This document shows positions 6,419-11,482 of a stretch of 11,482 bases of DNA, in pieces (position 1 is the first letter of the stretch; each line of letters starts with the position of its first letter). The notes under the pieces were generated by a model that saw only the letters and a program-made list of their open reading frames with translations, ran no database searches and was not told the DNA's origin. The position numbers and the translations under genes are program-made. The DNA comes from JARRNO01 sp037384885 (GTDB taxonomy: Bacteria; Acidobacteriota; UBA4820; DSQY01). The stretch spans positions 1 to 11,482 of the forward strand of contig JARRNO010000097.1 in assembly GCA_037384885.1 (NCBI GenBank), given 5' to 3'.

Positions 6419-6698
6419 CTGGAAGCGGGTGTTACGGACACGTCCAGAAGGGTCGTCCCTTCACGACATGCACACGAATAACGTCCACCGGTTCAAGCTT
6501 TCCGCGTGCATTCAAGACCTAAGTGTTTACAGTGGAGAATTTAGGGACAATCCAAGGCGTTGTCAAGCGGCTCGTAAGGGCCCTGTTGGCGGGGGGTAAA
6601 AGATGTGGAGGCGACCAAATGCCGTAGCAGCGGGACAGCGCCGGGCGGGCCACTCGCAAGGACCCGCCGGCGCACGGTTTCCAGGAAATTGTCTTGCT

Positions 6699-7205
6699 CT
6701 ATTGTCCCCTGAGGGAAGCCAGGGCCTTGTCGTAATCCGGTTCCTGGGCGATGTCGGGCACTTGCTGGGTATAAACGACCTTGTCGTTTTCATCCACCAC
6801 GACGACGGCGCGGCTGAGCAGCCCGGCCAATGGACCTGTGGTGATCCTGACGCCGTAATCGCGGCCGAAGTTCCGGTCCCGCAGTTCGCTCAGCGGGACG
6901 ACTTTGTCGATCCCCTCGGATTCGCAGAACCGCTTCTGGGCGAAGGGGAGGTCGCAGGACACGGTGAGGAGAACGGCGTTGGGAACCTTGGCTGCCTCCT
7001 GATTGAAACGGCGGGCGGAAGCGGCGCAGACGCCCGTGTCCAGGCTGGGGACGATGTTAAGCAGTTTGCGCTTTCCCTGGAAATTCCCGAGGGAGACGTC
7101 GGCGAGGTCCCCGCCGGTAAGCTTGAAATCGGGCGCGGCGTCCCCGACGGAGGGCAGCGCGCCGCTCGTTTCGACCGGATTTCCCTTGAACGTGATCTTT
7201 GCCAT
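6699..7205 (-). CDS. tpx: thiol peroxidase (peroxiredoxin, Tpx type)
   Basis: This 168-residue protein has the usual length of the family. Tpx reduces hydrogen peroxide and alkyl hydroperoxides and is recycled by thioredoxin; the E. coli enzyme is periplasm-associated, but no signal peptide is present here. The peroxidatic cysteine is C60 in VPSLDTGVCAASARRF (T57 in the TxxC motif). The resolving cysteine is C94 in DLPFAQKRFC. The spacing of 34 residues matches the E. coli C61/C95 pair. An extra cysteine, C84, lies just before DLPF, where many homologues have alanine. The conserved arginine in LLSRAVVVVDENDKV is present. ATG 7205 has AAGGAGAT 7 nt upstream, a strong site. It lies 246 bp downstream of a small minus-strand gene and may be transcribed with it or alone. 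Confidence 0.96.
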   Translation of the reverse strand: MAKITFKGNPVETSGALPSVGDAAPDFKLTGGDLADVSLGNFQGKRKLLNIVPSLDTGVCAASARRFNQEAAKVPNAVLLTVSCDLPFAQKRFCESEGIDKVVPLSELRDRNFGRDYGVRITTGPLAGLLSRAVVVVDENDKVVYTQQVPDIAQEPDYDKALASLRGQ

Positions 7206-7451
7206 GGTTGATCTCCTTTACCCAGGCTTCTCTCAGTGATCGGCTGCACAGGCAAACGGGACCGGGCATGTCGCCTCTCGCTCGCCTGCCTTCCTTGCAT
7301 CCGAAGGTTTTGCCGGCGTGTCGCTTCGATCCCCGGAGAGAGGTATGTTTGCCCAGGAAACGACACACTTCTTCAACGGTTCGAGCCGGCGGTCTATTTC
7401 TGCGGGGCCACCGGGTCGGAATTCGTTGACTGCCGTCCTCCGGTGGCCGGC
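7206..7451. other. spacer between the small gene and tpx
   Basis: The spacer carries the 9-bp inverted repeat at 7406-7448 and the tpx ribosome binding site (AAGGAGAT, about 7213-7220 on the minus strand). Plus-strand open frames here have no support. A tpx promoter probably lies within it, but I could not pick one out. Confidence 0.4.
7406..7448 (-). other. inverted repeat just after a stop codon
   Basis: GGCCACCGG (7406-7414) and CCGGTGGCC (7440-7448) form a perfect 9-bp stem with a 25-nt loop. On the minus strand the stem begins 3 nt after the TAG of the 106-residue gene. No T tract follows (minus strand continues CCGCAGAAATAG), so it may be a 3'-end stabiliser or Rho-associated structure rather than an intrinsic terminator. 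Confidence 0.5.
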
Positions 7452-7772
7452 CTATTTTTTCTTCTTGCGGGGGAGCCCCTTGGGCGGCCCGGCCGGCTGC
7501 TCCAGCTCCTTCAGGAACTCTTCGTAAAGCTTGAGCATCTTCCGCTCGTGATCGATCTGCTGCTTGAGGCTCTTACGAGCGAGATCGATGCGGAGTGCAG
7601 CAATGTCAGAGGTTGAGCCGGCCTCGGCATACAGACAGAGCAAGTCATTCATTTGCTCGCATGCCGGCGCGCAGCAAGATGAACCTTCCGGCGGCGAGGC
7701 GGGGGATGGTGCGCCCTTGGCCTTTAAGGTCTGTGTGCTGGGGGACGGCGGCAGTGTGGGATCTTCTTTCAT
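7452..7772 (-). CDS. small Cys-containing, Lys-tailed protein of unknown function
   Basis: This 106-residue protein is well supported: ATG 7772 follows GGAGG (7779-7783) with a 6-nt spacer. Residues 1-30 are Pro/Ser/Thr-rich and probably disordered. A cysteine cluster follows, CCAPACEQMNDLLC (about 33-46), which could bind a metal or form disulfides. Residues about 54-92 look like one long amphipathic helix, likely coiled coil (LARKSLKQQIDHERKML, then KLYEEFLKELE). The tail is Pro/Lys-rich and ends in four lysines. There is no signal peptide or membrane segment, so it is cytoplasmic. I do not recognise a family. Being upstream of tpx on the same strand hints at a shared redox setting, but 246 bp separate them. 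Confidence 0.75.
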   Translation of the reverse strand: MKEDPTLPPSPSTQTLKAKGAPSPASPPEGSSCCAPACEQMNDLLCLYAEAGSTSDIAALRIDLARKSLKQQIDHERKMLKLYEEFLKELEQPAGPPKGLPRKKKK

Positions 7773-8094
7773 ATCCTTCCTCCTTCATGGCGGCATATCA
7801 AATTCAATTCCTAAAGGTACGCCTTCCGCGAACCATGACAAGCGATGCGTTTCAACCGGACACAAGTCCCCGGGACGGCTTCAGGCAGGTTCACGGTTCT
7901 CAAAATACCCCCGTATAAAGCAAGCAAAGCTGTAGAAAGAGCCTGCCCTTACGGTACTCCCGCCCTGCGGCGAAGTCAACGCGCTCTTATGTTGAGAAAA
8001 TGGCAGTCTTATTGCGTCCCGCTTCAATGAACGGTACATTGTACGAAAGGAGAAGGTTTCCCAATCAATCCGGCATCTCCTTGGAGGCACTGCG
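7773..8094. promoter_or_regulatory. divergent promoter region between the small gene and the kinase
   Basis: This is a 322-bp divergent gap, so it should contain promoters for both sides. GTACATTGTAC at 8034-8044 is a perfect 5-bp inverted repeat with one central base, 51 bp before the kinase ATG, and could be an operator. An A/T-rich patch at 7905-7925 gives a possible minus-strand -10 (TATACG or TTTATA) for the small gene. Neither promoter is clear. Open frames on the plus strand here are unsupported. Confidence 0.4.
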
Positions 8095-8306
8095 ATGGGT
8101 GAGCACAGAAAACCACCCGAAGGCGAATCCCTTCACGATAAGGACAATCGCGAAAAGAGCGCCGCACCGACGATGGATTCCGAGGCTCGGAGTTTGCCGG
8201 CGGGGGTGCCGGCCGAAATCGGCCGCTACCATCTCAAGCGAATTGTCGCCGCCGGCGGTATCTCAAGCATCCCGGAATCGCCCAGATCTATGAAGCCGAC
8301 ACCTAC

Positions 8307-9614
8307 ATGGAAGGAGAGACGGCTGTTCCCTTCTTCGCCATGGAATACGTGGCGGGCGCCAAAGCCCTGACGGAGTTCGCCCAAGACGCCGGGCTTTCCA
8401 TCCGGAAGCGCCTGGAGCTTTTTGCCGAGGTCTGCGACGCGGTGCAGCACGGCCATCAGAAGGGCATCATCCACCGGGATCTCAAGCCGGACAATATTCT
8501 CGTGGACCCGGACGGAAATCCCAAGATCATCGATTTCGGAGTGGCGCGGGCCACGGACTCGGATCAGGCGGTCACGACGCTTCAGACCGAGGCTGGACAG
8601 CTCGTGGGGACACTCCAGTACATGTCCCCCGAGCAGGTGGAGGGAGACCCGCACGATCTGGACGTACGGAGCGATGTCTACTCACTGGGGGTGATCCTCT
8701 ACGAGCTCCTGACGGGCAAACTGCCGTACGACGCCGGCGGCACTACCGTTCCCAATGCGCTGATGATCATCAAGGAGCACGCCATTTCCCGGCCTTCCAG
8801 CCTGGTCGGCGCCCTGCGCGGAGATGTGGAAACGATCGTGTTGAAGGCTCTGGAGATCGACCGGAAACGGCGATACCAGTCGGCGCAGGAATTAAAGCAG
8901 GACATCGACCGGTTCTTGCGGAACGAACCCATCAGCGCCCGCCCGCCAAGCCTCTATTATCAGATCAGGGTGTTCGCCAGGAGAAATAAACTGGTCTTCG
9001 GCGCCGCAACCGCGGTGCTGCTCGTGTCCGTCACGGCGTCCATCGTCAGCACCGCCTTCGCCATGAGGGCGTCCCGGGAACGACGACAGGCCCAGGCCGT
9101 GAGCAGCTTCCTGACGGACATGTTCAATTCGGCAAACCCCTTCAATCCACGGCAGACGTCCCTGCTCGGGATGAGGGAATCCGGAGGTGTCTACGCGGCG
9201 CCGCAGGGCAAGCCGCTGACCGTGCTTGACGTTTTGCGGCATGCCGCCAAGACACTCAACGGCCGGTCCTCCATCGACCCGGCGGTTGAAGCCGACCTGA
9301 GGGCGACTCTCGGCGAAACCATGGCCATGAACGGCGCGCCGGTGGAGGGTGAGGTGCAGATCCGGCGGGCCCTGGCTCTTCGCGAGAAGCTGCTGGGCCC
9401 CACGAACCCGAAGACGCTCGAGGCCCGCTCCCTGATTGCGCTTTGCTGTGGAACTGATCCACGCCAGGCACCGGAAGGAAGGTCTCGCGGTGATCAAAGA
9501 GGCAAGAAAGCCGATTGCCCGGACCCTGGGAACCGACTCGGAAGCTTACGCCCAGGATTCGGCGCTTTACGGCTTCGCCCTCCAAAGCCTGGGAAAGGTC
9601 AAGGAGTCCATTGA
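8307..9614 (+). CDS. kinase C-lobe, TM helix and first TPR part (fragment)
   Basis: This frame is genuinely coding from about 8262 to about 9443; residues after that are a shifted-frame tail. ATG 8307 is an internal methionine (YMEGETAVPFFAMEY) with no ancestral start role. The catalytic loop HRDLKPDN is at 8472-8495, the metal-binding DFG at 8532-8540 and the SPEQ activation-segment end at 8625-8636. DVYSLGVILYELLTG and the closing RYQSAQELKQDIDRFL complete a normal C-lobe. Juxtamembrane ARRNK precedes a membrane helix encoded at about 8988-9065 (LVFGAATAVLLVSVTASIV). After it come SFLTDMFNSANPF and an alpha-helical TPR section (LDVLRHAAKTLN, then RRALALREKLLGPTNPKTLEARS), as in large planctomycete-type kinases. 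Confidence 0.8.
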   Translation: MEGETAVPFFAMEYVAGAKALTEFAQDAGLSIRKRLELFAEVCDAVQHGHQKGIIHRDLKPDNILVDPDGNPKIIDFGVARATDSDQAVTTLQTEAGQLVGTLQYMSPEQVEGDPHDLDVRSDVYSLGVILYELLTGKLPYDAGGTTVPNALMIIKEHAISRPSSLVGALRGDVETIVLKALEIDRKRRYQSAQELKQDIDRFLRNEPISARPPSLYYQIRVFARRNKLVFGAATAVLLVSVTASIVSTAFAMRASRERRQAQAVSSFLTDMFNSANPFNPRQTSLLGMRESGGVYAAPQGKPLTVLDVLRHAAKTLNGRSSIDPAVEADLRATLGETMAMNGAPVEGEVQIRRALALREKLLGPTNPKTLEARSLIALCCGTDPRQAPEGRSRGDQRGKKADCPDPGNRLGSLRPGFGALRLRPPKPGKGQGVH

Positions 9615-9933
9615 GTACATCAGAACTGCCGTTCGTATCTACCGACGCCTGTATGGAGACGATCACCCGCGTCTCATCGAGCCCTATCGTTATTTGGGCA
9701 ATGGGCTCATGCAGATTCACCAAGTCAAGCAGTCCCTTCATTACCAGAAGCGGGCCCTGAAGTTGAGCGAGGAATTTCTAGGCCCCAACCACCCGGAGAC
9801 GAACTGGATCAAGAACGATCTCGCCATGGACCTGACAGACCAGGGCCGGCTTAAGGAGGCCGAGCCGCTGGCCCGGCAGGCGCTGGCAGGGCAACTACAG
9901 GCGAGTGGCGAAGGGACGCCGCCCGTCCTCCAG
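9436..9933 (+). CDS. TPR domain of the kinase (fragment, +1 frame)
   Basis: This frame continues the TPR array after the shift. It is coding from about 9445 (AVELIHARHRKEGL) to the edge of the N run. Repeats show the kinase-associated TPR pattern with helix pairs and LYGDDHP, LGPNHPET and GRLKEAEPLARQAL turns. Removing one T from TTT at 9442-9444 joins it to the upstream frame as LIALAVELIHA with no other change. The gap begins exactly on a codon boundary of this frame. The TTG at the nominal start is not a real start. Confidence 0.75.
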
Positions 9934-10025
9934 NNNNNNNNNNNNNNNNNNNNNNNNNNNNNNNNNNNNNNNNNNNNNNNNNNNNNNNNNNNNNNNNNNN
10001 NNNNNNNNNNNNNNNNNNNNNNNNN
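9934..10025. other. assembly gap (92 N)
   Basis: This is a run of unknown bases inside the TPR region of the kinase gene. The coding frames on its two sides differ by one base if the gap were really 92 nt. If the gene is continuous, the true length should be 1 modulo 3. Confidence 0.99.
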
Positions 10026-10327
10026 TCTTCAGAAAGAACGTGGTGGGGGCGCAGAAGGCTTATTCGAAAGGCGACTGGATCCTCGGGATCTATTACCGGA
10101 ACTTCGGCAAATGCCTGATGGAAGAACGCAAGTACGGTGAGGCTGCGAAGGTGCTGACCGCCGCCTACAACGTCTTCAATGCCCACGCGGCGACTCGTCC
10201 CTGGGCCGTGACAACGTGCGGCGAACTCGTGTCGATCTTCAAGGCCGGGGGAAAGCCTGAACAGGCGGCGGTGTGGCGCAAAAGGCTCGAGGCTGCGAAA
10301 AGGCCGCAGCCGAAGGCGTCTCAATAA
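10026..10327 (+). CDS. C-terminal TPR end of the kinase (fragment)
   Basis: Coding resumes after the gap with FRKNVVGAQKAYSKGDW and ends at TAA 10325-10327 after RLEAAKRPQPKASQ. It contains one more TPR-like helix pair (YYRNFGKCLMEERKYGEAAKVL) and a closing WAVTTCGELVSIF helix. The frame here, not the one extended through the N run from upstream, gives the TPR text. Confidence 0.75.
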
Positions 10328-10438
10328 GAGACCGGCTCAAGCCGTGGATTTGACCGAGTCAGGGAAGACCAAGGCAGCCTGGTACAGCAGGCGCGTGCCT
10401 GTCCGCCGGTGCAGCCGGTTGCAGAAGGGAAAAACGGG
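10328..10438. other. gap between convergent genes
   Basis: This is 111 bp between the kinase stop and the stop of the next minus-strand gene. Only short imperfect inverted repeats (for example CCGGCTCAAGCCG) are present. No T-tracted terminator is visible for either gene. Confidence 0.4.
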
Positions 10439-10759
10439 CTAATCCAGGCCGGAAGGGTCGAGCCGTTCCTCCTCGAGCAAAATGGCGTCTTCGATCTTCT
10501 CGATCAAGCCATCCAGTTCCTGCTGCCGCTTCTTGTCTCGGGTGCGGTTGGCCTGGACGGAGAGAAAGCCCGCGATCTCTTCCCAGTCCTCTGAGAGAAA
10601 GGAAACGATCCGGCCCTCTGTGTCTTTGCTGGCGGCGGCCAGGTCGCTTTGGACACCGAGGGCTTCGCCCGTCTCCCGGACCAGGACGCTGTATTCGCCC
10701 GCCGTGAACGTGATGCTGAGTTCTCGCGGCTCTCGCGTGTCTTTCCGTTCGTCAGGCAT
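10439..10759 (-). CDS. small cytoplasmic protein of unknown function
   Basis: The start is placed at ATG 10759 because GGGAGGG lies 9 nt upstream and a promoter -10 lies further out. The longer frame from 10801 would begin inside that promoter. The product is 106 residues, acidic and soluble, with no signal or membrane segment. Order: a charged N-terminus (PDERKDTREP), a short strand and helix (LSITFTAGEYSVLVRETGEAL), a helical middle (IVSFLSEDWEEIAGFLSVQA) and a C-terminal charged helix (QQELDGLIEKIEDAILLEEERL). The pattern of a strand followed by GEYSVLVRE recalls small uncharacterised proteins with an LTxEEYxxLL core, but I cannot name the family. It is divergent from the membrane protein at 10934. 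Confidence 0.7.
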   Translation of the reverse strand: MPDERKDTREPRELSITFTAGEYSVLVRETGEALGVQSDLAAASKDTEGRIVSFLSEDWEEIAGFLSVQANRTRDKKRQQELDGLIEKIEDAILLEEERLDPSGLD

Positions 10760-10933
10760 GGTTTGCGCCCCTCCCGTCGTTGAGAACGCTTCTATGCGCA
10801 TTCTAGCATGACGCGAGAGCCCCGTATCTCAGAGGCGGCCGTCCGCGGGCGCCGGACGGAGACGGCTGCGTCGGCCTCGCTGCTCCGGTTCATTCCGGTG
10901 CGATACAATGAAAACCGTTGACAGGGAGTCCGG
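10760..10933. promoter_or_regulatory. divergent promoter region
   Basis: On the minus strand TGCTAGAAT (10808-10800) is an extended -10 box for the small gene, giving a leader of about 35 nt; no clear -35 is seen. On the plus strand GATACAAT (10902-10909) could be a -10 for the membrane protein, also without a good -35. A 7-bp stem, CCGTCCG (10839-10845) and CGGACGG (10853-10859) with a 7-nt loop, lies between them and could be an operator. Confidence 0.4.
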
Positions 10934-11482
10934 ATGACCGAACGCGAAGCCCTTTCTCTCCGTCCCTTCACATGCCTCCGGGCCGGCATGCGGCTCGCAC
11001 GGCAAGCGTACCCCAGGATCCTAGCGGTCTACCTGCTCGGGGCTTTCCTGTCCTCCCGGGTTCCGTTCGGGATCATACGGGGCCCCGTCATGTGCGGACT
11101 TTACGACTGCATCCTGGATGAATATGACGGCGGGCGGGCGGCTCTTGCAACATTGTTCAGGGGATTCCGGCGCTTTGCCCAGGGCTTTGTCGCCGTGGCG
11201 CTCGCTTCCATTCCCCTCATCGTCTTTCTTCTTGCCTGCCCGGCTTACCTGACGGGCCGGCTCGTGGTCTTCAACTTTTGGGGCGCCCCAGAGCTGTTGT
11301 TTCGTCCGGGCGGCGCCTTTTCTCCGCGGGAAGACCTCTGGACGCTGCTCGTGATGGCGGCGGCAGGTGTGCTGGTGCTTTTCCTGGCCAGAGTGTTTTT
11401 CTTGTTCGTGTTCCCGCTGGTCTCGGACGGGCGGTTGACGGGCATTGAAGCGGCCAAAACAAGTATCCGGCAGGCCTGGCTC
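10934..11482 (+). CDS. multi-pass membrane protein, 3' end outside window
   Basis: ATG 10934 has GGGAG at 10924-10928 with a 5-nt spacer. The frame stays open for 183 codons to the last base, so the gene is partial. Hydrophobic segments lie at about residues 28-48 (ILAVYLLGAFLSSR), 82-108 (FAQGFVAVALASIPLIVFLLAC) and 138-166 (LWTLLVMAAAGVLVLFLARVFFLF). Text such as IRGPVMCGLYDCIL, LFRGFRRFAQGF and FPLVSDGRLTGIEAAKTS resembles integral membrane families like DUF975 (GP..xGl and a PLV...G..EA..xS pattern). That assignment is by pattern only. It probably sits in the inner membrane; the function is unknown. Confidence 0.78.
   Translation, partial: MTEREALSLRPFTCLRAGMRLARQAYPRILAVYLLGAFLSSRVPFGIIRGPVMCGLYDCILDEYDGGRAALATLFRGFRRFAQGFVAVALASIPLIVFLLACPAYLTGRLVVFNFWGAPELLFRPGGAFSPREDLWTLLVMAAAGVLVLFLARVFFLFVFPLVSDGRLTGIEAAKTSIRQAWL

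Larger units (their letters stand above)
6018..6698. other. about 680 bp without a convincing gene
   Basis: This is the 5' side of the secreted-protein gene and the 3' side of tpx. ATACGAACT is repeated at 6085-6093 and 6102-6110 (17-bp period), 68 bp or more upstream of the secreted-protein start. A long hairpin sits at 6371-6418. Open frames at 6252-6599 and 6275-6481 have no ribosome binding site and no recognisable protein text, so I leave them out. No promoter could be assigned with confidence. Confidence 0.5.
8095..10327 (+). pseudogene. Ser/Thr protein kinase-TM-TPR gene, broken as presented
   Basis: One gene is spread over three frames. ATG 8095 (GGAGG 8083-8087, 7-nt spacer) opens an N-terminus ending IGRYHLKRIVAAGG at about 8259, the start of a Hanks-type kinase glycine loop. 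The text then jumps to LKHPGIAQIYEA in another frame (from 8262). About 43 codons that normally lie between, including the rest of the P-loop and the ATP-binding lysine, are missing; the lost length must be 1 modulo 3. A second shift occurs at 9442-9444 and an N gap at 9934-10025. The family phosphorylates Ser/Thr of unknown targets through a cytoplasmic kinase domain. It has one membrane helix and C-terminal TPRs outside. As written it could not bind ATP normally. The nearby scaffold gap makes misassembly or sequencing error a serious alternative to true decay. Confidence 0.75.

Noticed and set aside
6252..6599. Open frames in the gene-free stretch before tpx
   Set aside because: They have no ribosome binding site, low-information Arg/Pro/Gly text, and a strong hairpin inside.
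6603..7211. 202-codon plus-strand frame over tpx
   Set aside because: It is an antisense shadow; the minus strand carries the complete Tpx active-site motifs and a good ribosome binding site.
8892..9497. 201-codon minus-strand frame opposite the kinase
   Set aside because: The plus strand holds the kinase catalytic text and TM helix; this is its shadow.
1..11482. CRISPR array, tRNA, rRNA or intact transposon
   Set aside because: No regularly spaced repeats, no cloverleaf-like segment, no rRNA-like text and no transposase were found on either strand by eye.

Overview
The window looks like a piece of a draft, metagenome-style assembly from a GC-rich bacterium; a run of 92 N at 9934-10025 marks a scaffold gap. 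No lineage marker is decisive. The kinase-TM-TPR protein at 8095-10327 has wording (FFAMEYV, QHGHQKGIIHRDLKP, ARATDSD) that I associate mostly with Planctomycetota and related phyla. That placement is an inference.

Region 1 (1 to about 2050) is AT-richer than the rest. Direct counts give 22/60 G+C at 481-540 and 24/60 at 1741-1800, against 44/60 in gltX at 2521-2580. It holds three small plus-strand genes, each with a good ribosome binding site and each predicted to be membrane-attached. They are an ankyrin-repeat lipoprotein, a signal-anchored protein and a one-TM protein. The first two are broken by in-frame stop codons (TAG at 306, TGA at 1214), so this looks like a decaying acquired segment, unless the sequence is wrong.

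Region 2 (2053-4765) is ordinary GC-rich chromosome. It has glutamyl-tRNA synthetase (gltX, plus strand) convergent with a DUF1848 protein (minus strand) that carries a C-terminal CX3CX2C motif.

Region 3 (4793-7772) is all minus strand. It has a strong intrinsic terminator and a secreted protein of unknown function with a polyglycine tail. Then come about 680 bp without a gene but with a long hairpin, thiol peroxidase (tpx), and a small Cys- and Lys-rich protein of unknown function.

Region 4 (8095-10327, plus) is one large Ser/Thr kinase-TM-TPR gene in pieces. About 43 codons of the N-lobe (P-loop and catalytic lysine) are absent with a frameshift at about 8260. A single extra T near 9442-9444 shifts the TPR part. 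The N gap length is out of frame with both sides.

Region 5 (10439-11482) has a small minus-strand protein of unknown function, divergent from a multi-TM membrane protein that runs off the end of the window.

The genes do not form one pathway. gltX and tpx are housekeeping and antioxidant functions, and the rest are accessory. I found no tRNA, rRNA, CRISPR array or intact mobile element. The strongest leads are the decaying low-GC gene cluster, the kinase lacking its ATP-binding lobe, and the secreted G7-K-G9-HK protein.
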